DNA of 64,000 bases from Cyclina sinensis (Eukaryota; Mollusca; Bivalvia; Venerida; Veneridae): the NCBI GenBank assembly GCA_012932295.1, contig JAAONU010000013.1, forward strand, positions 3,952,603 to 4,016,602, given 5' to 3'. A program made the translations under genes and the position numbers. The notes beneath the pieces were generated by a model. That model was not told the DNA's origin, made no database searches, and was given only the letters and a program-made list of their open reading frames with translations. Shown piece after piece: positions 1-12,095 of this stretch. Each line of letters begins with the position of its first letter. Position 1 is the stretch's first letter.

Positions 1-599
1 TTTAGTCCGGGGCATAAAGTAACACGTTCTCATATCAATTTCCTACTGAAAAAGCGGCATGGGGTATGGAGCCAGTACAGGGGCAGTTAATTTTTTTCGC
101 AGACTGCAAATTTTCAAGGTAACACCAAGTTATAAGCTACTATGACTGTGACCATTGCCTTGTTTCGGGGGCAACCGTGTCTGTGACACATTTCTTGTTT
201 CTTCTGCGAAACAAAAGTCAGAACCTTAGGATCTGATGCAAAAATGGGACATCCTTTTTCTTATCAACTTGGGAAAGTTGTCTTTAAAAAGTTCTATCAA
301 CAGAATGTTAAGCTGAACCAGCCGTTTCTTTACTTGATGTCATGCTTACTTCAGATTTGCTATCCACAGAATGTTCTTCAGAAGTGAGCACAACAGGACG
401 TCCATCATAAGTTCTTTGAGCTATTAAACCTTAGTATATCCTTGTAGTTCCAAAAAATTTTTTATGATTAAGACTGTAACTGTATACAGTAAAGTTAAGT
501 TCCTCCACTACTTCATTTGCCATGTTCAAAATAACAACTTGCTCATCTTCAGTCAGTCCAAATATCTTCATAAATTTTAATTTGACCATCTTGTAATCG

Positions 600-830
600 A
601 CCCATCATACGCAGTAAGGGTTCTGTCACTAGGTCTGATATGAAAGTTAACTCCTAATGTTTCACATATTGACCATGGAACTATGTTGACCTGGGAGCCT
701 GTATCAAGCTTAAATCTAACATTTGTAGCATTCGGGCCAAGGGCTATAGTAACAAATGCTTGATTTTGTGTTTGGTTATAGGTTATTGTGTCAGCAATGA
801 GGGAATTTTCAAGATCTGGTGGTAAATCAC
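600..830 (-). pseudogene. Retroviral-type aspartic protease fragment of Gypsy element
   Basis: The minus strand at 705-688 encodes D-T-G-S-Q-V, the active-site loop of retropepsin-like aspartic proteases, followed by residues typical of the fold (N-I-V-P, then an L-G-V stretch). It lies downstream of the gag remnant, as expected for gag-pol order. The protease would cut the element polyprotein. The start and end of the domain cannot be fixed by eye. Confidence 0.65.
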
Positions 831-839
831 TTACTTCAT

Positions 840-1609
840 TGATGTTATTCCTTCTTGATTTTTCTCTACAAACATTTGCAAAGTGATTAGCTTTTTACAA
901 AACAAACATTTTGAAAACAACTTTAAATATTTCTTTCAACATTTTCCACGCTTATTTATCGACTTCTTCCTTTCATTATTACCTAGCCGTTGTGGAGCTG
1001 AACCAGTGGTCAAAGGAGGGCTGCGATTCGATTATGTTTGGTGAGATTTCTGCGCTGGAATTCTAGAATTTGACTTGAACTTTACTGCATTAATAACTTC
1101 TTTAGTAGAATTCTGCATCAGAATGCACTGTGTTCTAGCAATGTCCAAAGTATTCTGTAAAGTTAATTTTGAACCTTCGTTGATAAATTTCTCTCTTATT
1201 TTTTTGTGACTCGATCCCAAAAACTATCTGATCTCGGATTAAGTCGACATGCATATAAGCATTGTATTCACAATCCCTGATAAGAATTTTTAGATCTTTG
1301 ACCTATTGCTCAAATGTCTCTCCCTCTTGCTGTGTTCTTGATCGTAAATACCTTCCTTGCATAGATGATGTTTGATTTTGGCTCACAATATTCTTCAAAT
1401 TTCTGGAAGTGTACATCCAGAGATATCTTAACATCTTCAGACAATTTCCAGGTGAAATAAATTTGTCTTCCATGGTCTCCTGTCAATAGCATGAGATAGT
1501 TGCACTTTTCGGGCTCTTCCTTAGCTTTTAGTGGCCCACCGAACATGAACTGTGCATGAGTCTTGAATGCTTTGAAAGCACTTGGAAGATCCTTAGAATC
1601 CCAGTCCAT
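840..1609 (-). pseudogene. Gag-like ORF of Gypsy element, frameshifted
   Basis: The N-terminal piece (1609-1310, starting MDWDSKDLPSAFKAFK) and a later piece (1220-1032) resemble the capsid region of mollusc and other invertebrate Gypsy elements that carry a separate gag. Near 930-870 the minus strand encodes a decayed zinc knuckle, ending in K-A-N-H-F-A-N-V-C-R, whose first cysteines are lost and which has an in-frame stop. The pieces lie in different frames. Gag packages the element RNA into virus-like particles; this copy cannot make a full protein. Identification rests on motif shape and on the downstream protease. Confidence 0.55.
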
Positions 1610-1764
1610 TTTGAAAGTTGACTACTAACGTGAAAATCCCTTTTTGAAATGGCAACTGATAATAGACAATTCTTCGCACAAAATGAACAAAGTCAACTAT
1701 TCCACAGGAAAAATATTTTATCTGGTCTATAGATCCATGAGCGTGTTCGGAACTTCTGACACCA

Positions 1765-1962
1765 TGTTATGTTTTCTTGTTGTATAAACATACATTAAAA
1801 TATAAGATACTTTTTACACAAGTTTATTCATCAAAGTCTAACATAATTCTGCTAGTGGGAATAAAGAGACATGCAAGTTATATATAATGTAGTAACAGTA
1901 ACTCAGTATCATATAATACAAAAGGAATGCAGGAGTTGTGTCCCTTAACAAATACTGTAACA
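1765..1962 (-). repeat. LTR (5') of the left Gypsy-like element with primer-binding site
   Basis: On the minus strand the block begins TGTTACAG, contains GATGAATAAACTTG (a poly-A signal) and ends ACATAACA. It is followed directly by TGGTGTCAGAAG (1764-1753), which fits a primer-binding site for the 3' end of a tRNA, probably Leu. TG...CA ends, the poly-A signal and the binding site together support a short LTR of about 198 bp. The partner LTR lies outside the window. Confidence 0.65.
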
Positions 1963-2053
1963 CCCATAAGACCATGTTTTGTCAGCATTTTGCATTCTGA
2001 CAGTATTGCCAGTATGGAATTTTGGCAACATTTTAGCATTTTGGTCATACCTA

Positions 2054-3741
2054 TTTTTAGCTCATCTGTCACGTAGTGACAGAGTGAGCTGTTGTGGTCA
2101 CCTTTTGTCCGTCGTCCGTCCGTCCGTCGTCCGTCCACAATTAGTTTGTTAACACTCTAGTGGTCAAATTTTTGTCTCAATTGTCATGGTATTTGTCTCA
2201 TTGATATCTCGGATGAGTTCGAACATGGGTTATCATGGTTAGAAAACTAGGTCACAGAGCCCAAATATAGAAAAACCTAGTTAACACTTTAGAGGCTACT
2301 TTTCAGTCCAAATATCCTGGAAATTTGTCACAAATGTTCTATCGATGATTTCTAGCTCAAGTTCGAATATGGGTCATCTGGGTTCAAAAACTAGGCCACA
2401 GAGCCCAAATATTGAAAAACCTTGTTAACACTCTAGAGGTAACATTTTTACCCTAAATAATCTGGAAATTTGTCAGAAAGGTTGCTTCTTTGATTTCTAG
2501 CTCAGGTTTGAATATTGGTCATCTGGGTTCAAAAACAAGGTCACAGAGCCAAAAAATAGAAAATTCTTGTTAATACTCTAGAGGCTACATTTTTATTCCA
2601 AATAATCTGGATATTTGTCAGAAATATTGCTTTTAAGATTTCTAGCAGAAGTTCAACTTTGGGTCATCTGGGTTCAAAAACTAGATCATGGAATCTAAAA
2701 ATAAAAAAATCTTGTTAAAACTCTAGAAGTTACATTTTAAGCTCAAATAATCTGGAAATTTGTCAGAAAAGTTGCCTTGAGGATTTCTAGGTCAAGTTCC
2801 AATATGGTTCATCTGGGGTCAAAAACTAGGTCACAGAGCCCAAATATGTAAAAACCTCGTTAACATTCTAGAGGTAACATTTTCAGTCCAAATAACCTTG
2901 AAATTTGTCAGAAAGGTTGCTTTAATGATTTCTAGCCCAAATTTGGATATGGGTCAGCTGGGTTCAAAAACATGGCCCAGATGTGTAAAAACCTTTTTAA
3001 CACTCCAGAAGTTAAATTTTAAGTTCAAATATCCTGGAAATTTTTCAGACAGGTTTCTTTGATGATTTGTAGCTTAATTTGGAGTATGGGTCATCTTGGG
3101 TCAAAACCTAGGTCACAGAGCCCAAATATGGAACACTCTAGAGGTAAAATTGTAATTCCAAATAACCTGAAAATTTGCTTAATTCTACGGTTTCTAGCTC
3201 GAATATGGCTTATCTGGAGTCGAAAACTAGGTCACTAGAGCCCAAATGTAAAAAAACTTCGTAAAGACTCTAGAGGCTATATTTTCAGTCCAAATGTCCT
3301 AGAAAAATTTGTCAGAAAGGTTTTTTGGTGATTTGTAGATTAAGTTTGGATATGGGTTATCGGGGGTCAGAAACTAGGTCACAGAGCCCAAATATCGAAA
3401 AAACGTTGTTAACACTCTTGAGGCTACTATTTTAGTCCAAATATCCTGAAAATTTGCCAGAGAAATCGTTTTGATAATTTCTAGCTCAAATTCGAATATG
3501 GGACATGTAGGTTAAAAAACTAGGATATAGAGCCCAAATATGATAAAACCTTGTTTACACTCTAGAGGTAACATTTTCAGTCGAAATAACCTTGAAATTT
3601 GTCAGGGAGAGATTGTTTCAATAATTTCTTGGTCAAGGTCGAATATGGGTCTTCTGGGGTCAATTAACCAGGTCCATATCAACTTTGTTAAAAGCAGTCA
3701 TATTCAGGTGAGCGATACAGGGTCATCATTGCCCTCTTGTT
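2054..3741 (+). repeat. Tandem-array element A, about 11 units of ~145 bp, hairpin-capped
   Basis: It starts with TTTTTAGCTCATCTGTCAC followed by a hairpin (2059-2072 pairs with 2076-2090) and a CCGTCCGTC-rich stretch at 2105-2137. Then a degenerate unit repeats; the marker 'aggtcacagagccc' or its variants recurs near 2249, 2394, 2540, 2683, 2830, 2977, 3109, 3229, 3377, 3525 and 3670. Spacing is mostly 142-148 bp with one unit near 120. It ends GGTCATCATTGCCCTCTTGT, matching the end of the array at 23936-26172. It abuts integrase coding of the neighbouring Gypsy element. No coding potential. Confidence 0.85.
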
Positions 3742-3742
3742 C

Positions 3743-5378
3743 TCCTTAATCTTTTTGAGCCGTATTTCATCCCTAACAAAGCTTGGAGCTACGATTTTGG
3801 GCAGCAACTGTTTTATTGCAACAGGTATGCATATCCTGATTTGCCTTCCCATAATTAACTCTGCAGGGCCATAACCTTTATCGAGTTTGGTAGCTCTGTA
3901 TTTTTGCATACTGAGTAATGGATCTTTATGAGCAGCTTTGCCCTTTATCAGAATTTTTTTTTGCAGATTTTCACATTTATTTCCGCAAAACCATTCCCAG
4001 AGGACTGAGTTGGGCTGGAAATGACACGTTCAAAATTGTACTCTTTTGCAAACTGAGCAAATTCGGAGGTTGCATAGCATGGCCAATTGTCAGATACACA
4101 TCTTTCGGGTGTGCCCCACCTAGCAAATACAGCTTTCAAGTGTTATATTTGATAACTCTTTCAGTTCAAAATAGTGGGAGTTATAATCTACAACAACAAG
4201 ATAGATCTTTGAAACCCATTAGAATAAATCTGTTGCAACTAGACATATTGAACACTTTAATATGTACTGAGATATTGAACTGGAATATCTTGATCAAAAC
4301 ATGAGATAACGTGCACGTCTAATGCACCTGTCGACCCCAAAATGGTTCCAATCATGTAAGAGTTGTAACATTTGTGGACGCATGACCTCAGAAATAACAA
4401 TTCTGTTACTTTTGAATATGATACCGTCAACTTTGGTAAGTTCATCACGATAGTTCCAGTAATCAATAACTTATTCAAGACAATCTTGCCTAGAGTTAGG
4501 CCAGCCTTGATGAATTACTTATTTCAGAACAGATAGCTGTTTGTATTGGCCAGTTTTTGTCGCTTTTTCTGACATTTTTGCGTCACTGACAGGAAAATTG
4601 GATATTACCATGTGACCATGTATGTGCTATGGCTTTGATAGGTCTAGGTCGGTTTCCGGAAGTGGATTCATGGAGAGCACATCCGGAATGGGTATGTCTT
4701 TTCCTGGTCTGTAATATATTCTATGTCATATTGTTGTATTTGCATCAGCATTCTGCTGAGCCTAGCAGGTGCACAATGAAGTGGCTTGCGGAATATAGGG
4801 ATCAAACTTTTATGATCAGTTTCCACAATCACCTTCCTGGCATACACCCTGTGGTGATATATCTTTAGTTCAAAAAGGATACCAAAACATTCTAAAAATA
4901 TAACCTGTGTAATTTTTCTCACTTGGAGTGAGGCTTTTGCTTGCATAAGCTAAAGGACGTCCGTCCTGTAGAAGAGTAGCTCCGACTCCTTGACGGCTGC
5001 TATCAGTCTGTAATATTAGTACCTTCTTTAGATCATAGTATGCAAGGACTTTACCTGGTTCAGTCAAGATCTTCTTGACTTGGTAGAGTGCATTTTGCTG
5101 TCTCTGGGTCCATTCAAACTCAACATTTTAGCTAATAGTTCCCTTAAAGGACTGGTTACCGCAGAAAGGTTCTCAGCAAACTTAGACATATAGGAAAATA
5201 TTCCCATCATAGTCTGTAACTTTGCTTTGCTGCTAGGGGCTGCCATATCCTTTACAGCCGCAACCTTAGCAGGATCTGGCTTTAGGCCTTCAGAAGTCAG
5301 TAAGTGACCAAAATACGTGACCTCAGTAACAAAAAAGACTAAGTAACACAGTAGCGTCTGACAATGACAGCGTTTCAA
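3743..5378 (-). pseudogene. Gypsy-like pol remnant: RT end, RNase H, integrase
   Basis: Read from 5378 downwards, the minus strand encodes the last part of reverse transcriptase (V-T-Y-F-G-H-L-L-T, then L-K-P-D-P near 5300), RNase H (QTDSSRQGVGATLLQDG near 5010; a V-E-T-D-H-K-S-L block near 4830), the integrase zinc-binding region (near 4400-4320) and the integrase core and C-terminus ([11 protein letters not shown] near 4110; YRATKLDKGYGPAELIMGR near 3890). These occur in several frames with stops, so the copy is dead. The element lacks gag: only about 190 bp separate its LTR from RT sequence. Integrase coding ends where array A begins. Confidence 0.85.
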
Positions 5379-5567
5379 GATTTCCTGTCCTTTTTCACCT
5401 AACCAAAAAAAAGCATGATAACTTGATATTCTTTGTCCTTGTCCTGTAGAGGACCCTGAAAATCAATTCGCATTGTTTGCTAAATGTTTTATATGCCTCT
5501 AAAAAAGCACTGTTCCACTACATTCTTGCAAAGAGTCTTATTCACACAAAATTATTTTCGGACACCG

Positions 5568-5794
5568 TGTTATGTGATTGCTGTTTTGCTGATCGAACGA
5601 TTAGATCAATAACGATACCAATGTTTTATAATATACACATTTATTACTAGTATATAGTTGCGTCACGATACATGAGTATATATGTGAAGCTTAAAGCAGA
5701 ACATAAAACTGAAGGGCGCTGCAGAGTGGGTGGCAAACCGGTTTTTTAAGTTACTTACTCGAAATATACCGGTGATCAAAATAACAACATAACA
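5568..5794 (-). repeat. LTR of the second Gypsy-like element
   Basis: The minus strand begins TGTTATGTTG, contains AGTAATAAATGTG (poly-A signal) and ends ACATAACA. It is followed by CGGTGTCCGAAAAT, a diverged primer-binding site at the same place as in the left element. The inverted ends TGTTATG/CATAACA match. About 227 bp. No downstream LTR partner was found below 3743, where array A interrupts the element. Confidence 0.6.
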
Positions 5795-5858
5795 TGACAT
5801 CACATCACATGACATCACATATCATCACATCACATCACAAAACATCACATCAAATAGC
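5783..5858 (+). repeat. (ACATC)n-like microsatellite
   Basis: Imperfect repetition of 'catcacat' and 'gacatcacat' begins at the edge of the LTR. Simple-sequence DNA, no gene. Confidence 0.8.
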
Positions 5859-5979
5859 ATATATATTTTATTCAGCATCTAATAGTATACATTTATAGCC
5901 GATACATATGACGAAATACATAATGCAAAGTGAAAGTCACTGGAAATCTTATATAAAAATCAATATGCGCTGATGTGCA

Positions 5980-7680
5980 TTTTAGCTCATGTGAGCTTTA
6001 AGGACCAGTGATTGTCCGGCGCCCGGCGTCGGTCAACAACTTCAAAGACCACAATCACTGGTCCTAATAGCTCACTTGTGGCCCGGATTTGCGACGAACA
6101 GAAACCCTTTAAACAATTTTGCTTGCTTCATGCAATGGACATCGAAAGCAAGTTTCATCAAATGTTTTGTCCTCTACCAAGATTGTTCAAATTATGCTCT
6201 TGGGATCAAAACTGACCACGCCCCAGGGGTCACTTGATTTTTTTAAAGACTTGCATCTTCTTGTCAGTAACCACTAGACATATTATTAAGACAGTTTATG
6301 TGTAACATGGCCTAGTTGACTTCTACGAAATTTGTTATAATATTGGCCCTTGGGTAAAAATTTGCCTTGCCCAGAGGGTCACCAAGGCTAAAAATAGGCC
6401 TTTGAACTTTTCACCAAAGAGCCTTCATTTATTGACAGATGTCTTAGATATATAGTAAGAAGGCACCTTGCATGAAACTTGCCATTCGTTGAGACAAGGT
6501 CAAGGTCAGCAGGCTGAAAATAGATTTTTTATACTTTCCCCAGTCTAGTCTTTATTTGTGGACCAATAACTTAGGTATTTTATAAATAGGTAACTTGCAA
6601 GGACATCTACCCTTGAGTTGGGTTTGAGGACACTTTGGCTCAAGACCACTGAAGCTAAAGATAGATTTTTTTTCTACTTTTTGTCACAGAGTCTTTCTAA
6701 TTGTTTGACGTTTTAGATATTTTGTATAAAGACACCTGTCACGAACTTCTACTATTAACAGGGGTAAAGGTCACCGAGGTCGCCGACTTTAAAATACATT
6801 TTTTTTTTACTTTACCTCATAGAACCTTCCTTTTTTGATCTGTATCTTAGATATTTGGTATGTAGGTATGTAGGTACCTTGCATTAACCACTACCCTTTT
6901 GTGTTTTGTGGTTTAACGTCACTGGCACAAGGGTAAGGTCATCGAAGCTTATAATAGATTTTCTACTTTTTGTCAAAGAGCCTTTATCTGTTGACTGATA
7001 ATTTAGATATTTGGTGTGTAGGCCATAAACATCTTCCATTCACTGCGGTCCAGGTCAAACTCACCAAGGTTAAAAATACTGCTTTTCGATATTGAGCCTT
7101 CATTTATCTTAGATATTTGGTATGTTGGTACCTTGCTTAGACCTCTACCATTTGGTAGGGTGTAAGGTCACTGGGGCCCATTTCAAGGTCAGAGAGGTTA
7201 AAACAGCTATAGATCATAGTGCTATACTCCCTTTAGATTCAATTTCAACAAAACTTTCACTCAAAAAATATAAACGATATATCTCCTTTCTTTTCCTGAA
7301 CCAACCTGATCCCATCATGGGTTCTAAATGTATGGTAGTCAAAATAGGCAAATTTGCCATGTCTGCATGATATTGATTTCAAAACTTTGATAATCTTAAA
7401 AGACTTTGAAAACTTAGATAATTGGTACGTATGTACCATTGACATTTGCCCTTAAGTTGGATTTTAGATCACTAGGGTCAATGTCACCGAGGCTAAACAA
7501 TCAAAATTGACCCCAAACCTATGGGTCACTTGGTTTTATTTAGACTGACATAGGTAAAAAAGAACTATATTTTTTGTCGGAAACTACATGGCATGGAGTT
7601 TAGATATTTGGTGTGTGAATGAAAGTAGTTGCAGTTGTACTAAAGTGAGTGATAAAGGAGCCGTCATGGCCCTTTTTTAG
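5980..7680 (+). repeat. Tandem-array element B, degenerate units
   Basis: It begins TTTTAGCTCATGTGAGCTTT with the palindrome AGCTCATGTGAGCT. Its first unit (6080-6240) is of the same type as the array at 23936 ('accaagattgttcaaatta', 'gccccaggggtcacttgat'). Later units share 'agatatttggtatgtaggtaccttgc' near 6448, 6570, 6716, 6850, 7005, 7110, 7412 and 7605, at irregular spacing. It ends GCCGTCATGGCCCTTTTT. Several short open frames inside are by-products. Confidence 0.75.
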
Positions 7681-8631
7681 AGATTACTAATTATTTGTAC
7701 TTAAACATTTCCGATTAGAAAAATGTAATTCTTCCATTCCATTATTTTGGGTAAAACTGAATGCGGTAAAAACTTTTTAAAGTCATATATCAAACTCACA
7801 CCTGAACTGGACGGTAATAATTTCATCAATATCCATCTTGGAAGTGAAAGTTTTTGTTACTTCTAATTTACTTGATTTCTGAATTCTCAATGTGTTTTCA
7901 GCATTATCTCGACGGTGATTTTAAAAGATAATAAAACTCTGTTTTGATAATAAAATCTAACAAACCAACAACAAAAAAGAATCGCCATAAACTTAATAAC
8001 AGTAAAGGTTTGAAGTTGACATAGACTTGTTTTGGTATGACGGTTTTCAAATGGTGCTACAAACATGTTCACAGCATAACGCTACTGAGTTTGTGCTGCT
8101 CGTTTGCTAGACATTCAGAAAATGACTTTACCAACACCTTCCTAAGGCACGTCTTTCACAATCTTCCTATGTACTGGTTATTTAAGATCTGAAGATTTCG
8201 GGCAAATAATGGTAAAAATTTGGTTTAAAGGAGAAGTCGGTACAAATATCTGTAACGTTTGTTTTCATAGGTTCGCTAATTTTAATGACAAATATTATGA
8301 TCTTTCTGATGCAGTAATGCATTTTTGAATTTTGTACAAGTGGCAATAAAGCTTCAAATCTTCAAATGAACTAGTCATGTGCCGTAGAAGGTGTGTGTGT
8401 GTGTTGTTGTTCATCGGAAATTCTACAAATAGTATAGAGGGATTTCGTACCAGTTAGTTTACAAAATCATTTCAAAATAATTCAGATTTGAGTCAATGCC
8501 TTATAACTGACCTACAAAAAAATCATAATTTAAGAAATATTCTTGATTTGCTAATAGTGCATGGTCCAGCCGTTTTTTAGAGCACGCTTTCTTTCTCGTA
8601 TGGCGGCTTAACTTATTATCACCATTGTACA
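7681..8631. other. No gene recognised
   Basis: AT-rich sequence between array B and the LINE tail. A short GT run lies near 8389-8402. I see no splice-bounded exon, RNA gene or transposase. Confidence 0.6.
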
Positions 8632-9792
8632 ACAACAACAACAATAGTTTATTTGAGTCTCACTTTTACACATATCATTTAAGAAATTTAAAAATATGCA
8701 TAAAACCACTCAGTTATGAGTTATGAGAGACTATTAAGATATAAATTTTTACAAATTATATGCATAACAAAAACATTAAAAAAATGTCAAACAATAATTG
8801 TTTTAAGACATTCAAGTAAAATAAGGTATTTCATATTCAAATTGAAAGTATCAAGATAAATTTAAAACTGGCTATTTATACAAAATTTTTCTACGACATT
8901 CTAAGATATCATGACAGGTTTTGGTACATGTATTAACGATTTCTTTTTCTGACATAATATAAGTAGACTTATCAGTGATATTCAATTCAGAAAAGTTTGA
9001 ATTTAAACGAGTTGCTTTAAGGAACAGTTCATTTCTTATATCAGTATACAATGGACACTCTATAAGTACGTGTGTTTCATTTTCAATTTTTCCATCACAG
9101 TTAAAACATAGTCGTTCTTCAAAGGGTAGCCCTTCATAGCGTCCCGTTTCAATTCTTAATAGAGCTATGCCAGGGCGAAATTTTGCGAAAGCACTTCTTT
9201 GGTTTCTTGTACAAAATTTGTTCAGTTCATATTCCTCTGTTTCATATTGTTTATTGAAAAGTTTATAAGTGCTCAATTTTTTTCGTGATCCTCTTTTTCT
9301 ACCCGTATCTGAGTTCACAGTTTCTGTCCATTTTCTTTTATATTTCTCGAATAATTCATTTTGTAATCTTAGCACTATATGTTTACTAGAATATTTGCTG
9401 ACAGATGGGTTTATTTCAAGCACTATACCGGATTGACTAAATTGTTTATCTATTTTGAAGCACCAATTCTTATTAGCATGTTTGAGTCTATCACTCCATA
9501 TAAACACTTTTCTATTTATTCTGTTTTCAGATATATTATTAAGTCTTATCCAATGATTTGCTACTGTTTTCTATTGCCGCACTGATGGTGGTAACCACCC
9601 CATGTCCCCCGTGACGGCTGCGGTCGTTGCATATTTCCCGACTCCTAAAAAGAAACGGCAGACACGGTGGTACACAGCATTTATACATGAGAATTCTGAA
9701 GTCCCCCATATTGCCGCTCTGTATTGAATAACTGACCAAACCATAGTGTCAAATAATTTGGTATATATGTGAAAATGCATTCCGCCTAATTG
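8632..9792 (-). mobile_element. LINE A, 3' half: RT C-terminus, zinc knuckle, 3' UTR
   Basis: Minus-strand coding from 9780 gives the RT thumb/connection (L-F-D-T-M-V-W-S-V-I-Q-Y then A-I-W-G), then, after a frameshift near 9575, a 211-aa C-terminal part ending at 8872. That part carries C-F-N-C-x8-H-x4-C (residues 134-149 of the segment), the knuckle typical at the end of LINE ORF2. The 3' UTR runs to about 8632 and ends on the minus strand with AATAAACTATTGTTGTTG, a microsatellite-type LINE tail. It continues the RT half at 10949-11760 across the inserted array C. Confidence 0.8.
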
Positions 9793-9794
9793 TT

Positions 9795-10948
9795 ATGCCC
9801 CCACTTCAAAGAAGAGGGGGTATATTGCTTTGCATTTGTCTGTCTGTCGTTCGGTCCGTCGGTCCGTAGACCAAATGGTTTCCGACCAATAACTAAAGAA
9901 TGCTTAGGATTAGGAACTTCAAACTTGGTAGGATGATTGTCCATTACCAGAAAATGACCCCTATTGATTTTGGGGTCAAGGGGTCAAAGGTCAAGGTCAC
10001 ATTGATTTTGTAGGTAGAAACGGTTTCCGACCAATAACTAGGTTCACCAAACTTTGTATGCTTAATGGTCATCACCAGTAGATGACCTCTATTGATTTTG
10101 AGGACATTAGGTCAAAGGTCAAGCTCACAGGGAACTTCATCCTAAAAACGGTTTCCGATCAATAACTAGAGAAAGCTTTGACCTACTTTCACCAAACTTG
10201 GTATGCTGGTTGGTCATCATCAGAAGATGACCCATATTGACTTTGAGGTCATTAGGTCAAAGGTCAAGATCACAGAGACTTTCATCCTTAAAACGGTTTC
10301 CGATCAATAACTAGAAAACGCTTTGACCTAGGTTCACCAAACTTGGTATGCTGGTTGTTCATGACCAGTTAATGACCCCTATTGATTTTGAGGTCATTAG
10401 GTCAAAGGTCAAGCTCACAGAGACCTTCATCCTTAAAACGGTTTCCGATCAATAACTAGAGAACGATTTGACCTAGGTTCACCAAACTTGGTATACTGGT
10501 TGGTCATCACCAGGGGATGACCCCTATTGACTTTGAGGTCATTAGGTCAAAGGTCAAGATCACAGAGACCTTCATCTTAAAAACGGTTTCTGATCAGTAA
10601 CTAGAGAACGCTTTGACCTAGGTTCACCAAACTTGGTATGCTGGTTGGTCATCACCAGTAGATGACCCTCTTTTGATTTTGAGGTCATTAGGTCAAAGGT
10701 CAAGCTCACAGAGACTTTGACTCTAAAAATGGTTTCCGATTAATAACTAGAGAACGCTTTGACCTAGGTTCATAAAACTTGGTGTGCTGGTTGGTCATGA
10801 CCAGTTAATGACCCCTATAGATTTTGAGGTCATTAGATCAAAGGTCAAGGCCACAGGAACCTTGATCCTAAAAACGGTTTCTGATCAATAACTAGAGAAC
10901 GCTTTGGCCCAACCACAAGCAATTAGGTGCTGCCGGGGGGGGGGGGCA
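9795..10948 (+). mobile_element. Tandem-array element C inserted in LINE A
   Basis: It starts ATGCCCCCAC with a hairpin (9798-9807 pairs with 9811-9820) and ends in a G-run plus CAT, so the ends are short inverted copies. After GTCGTTCGGTCCGTCGGTCC it holds about seven units of ~145 bp marked by 'aacggtttccg', near 10020, 10146, 10291, 10436, 10583, 10730 and 10874. Both sides are LINE A coding sequence. Dropping the array and one of the flanking TT pairs rejoins the LINE in a single frame. Non-coding. Confidence 0.85.
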
Positions 10949-11760
10949 TTTATGTTTTACAAACATTTTTTGTTTAAATTTGGATATTAGAAGACCAAGT
11001 GATCTTGTCGCTGCTTGGAATACATATTTAGCCGTAATATTATAGTCTAACGTTTCATTCAGATATAGTCCCAAGTATTTGTACACTTTTACAATATCTA
11101 ATTTTGAGTCGCGCATGTAAATGTAAACGAAGTCTGCTCAACTGATTGTGATCTAAATGCATTATTTTTGATTTTATAGAATTTATCGTCATTTCATTTG
11201 CAAAACACCAGTCGCTTAATGTATTTAACATAATTTGTAGATCGCATTCATTTTCGGCTATCAGGACCAGATCGTCTGCATACAGAAGGTGGTAAATTAG
11301 CGTTCCGTCAACTTCAACACCAATATTTATATGTTCTAGGGTATAACTTAAGTATGTCAGATAAATATTGAACATTGTTGTGCTCAACAAACAGCCTTGT
11401 TTTAGTCCAGAAGATACTTTGAACCAGCTCATTAAGTGTTCATTTACACGGACGGCGCACTTCACATTTTCGTACAAAGATCTCAGTGCACGATACATGT
11501 ATCTGTCAATACCAATATCATTTAACTTCTCATTTAAATTTATTTTATCGTATGCCTTTGAGAAGTCAATATAGGCCAAGAATGTACTTTTTCTTTGTTT
11601 GTTTCGGTTTTCTGTAATACTTGTTAACGTAGACAACTGGTCTCCGGTTCATTCGGAAGCCGTTTTGTGTGTCAGGCAGTTTATTGTTCGATTCTAGCCA
11701 TTTTTCAAGTCGAAGACGGAGAGGTACGCCTTGTGCGTCGCCAAACACATGTTTGTAAAA
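10949..11760 (-). mobile_element. LINE A, 5' part: reverse transcriptase palm
   Basis: The minus strand encodes the RT domain of a non-LTR retrotransposon: TQNGFR (near 11660), motif A Y-I-D-F-S-K-A-Y-D (near 11560), motif B G-L-K-Q-G-C-L-L-S (near 11400), the catalytic Y-A-D-D (near 11280), then Y-K-Y-L-G-L-Y (near 11065). Frameshifts near 11636 and 11110 break the ORF. The element appears 5'-truncated near 11760, the usual outcome of incomplete target-primed reverse transcription; no endonuclease is seen. Confidence 0.85.
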
Positions 11761-12095
11761 GCAATCGATATTTAACGAGGAAAATGCCTGTACACGTACA
11801 CTAACTTGATTTCTTTTTCAGAAAACAAAATTGTTTGAAAAATAAACAACAGTTGAACACACGCATTTATCTAAAAATGTAATGGTACATTTTCGATTCA
11901 ACATCTTCTTACTTTATGAATGTTCTGATCAGATATAATGAGTTTTAATAGCATCATTTACAAATATGGACTCTAGAACAATTTTAAATGAAACAGTTAA
12001 GGCTTTATAATAGTCTGTTACTTACATGTTTTCATTTCAAGACCATGGCTTATGTTTTGACAAGTATATTTTGTAAACTCATACAATGAGATATA
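11761..12095. other. No gene recognised
   Basis: AT-rich spacer between the truncated LINE and the Tc1 element; no motif seen. Confidence 0.6.

Larger units (their letters stand above)
1..1612 (-). mobile_element. Gypsy-like LTR retrotransposon, 5' part (gag-protease), runs off window
   Basis: Read on the minus strand this is the start of a Ty3/Gypsy-type element: LTR and primer-binding site at 1765-1747, gag from about 1609 downwards, then an aspartic protease near 830-600. Reverse transcriptase and integrase would lie beyond the left edge. The reading frame is broken several times between gag and protease, so this copy looks dead. It is a separate element from the RT-integrase fragment at 3743-5378, because the gag-first order cannot be joined to a pol block that lies upstream of its LTR. 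Confidence 0.75.

Noticed and set aside
3918..4304. 128-residue frame on the plus strand
   Set aside because: Antisense shadow of the Gypsy integrase.
1765..5794. A single full-length LTR retrotransposon spanning both remnants
   Set aside because: The order on the minus strand is LTR, RT-integrase, array, LTR, primer site, gag-protease; gag follows its own LTR, so two elements are needed.
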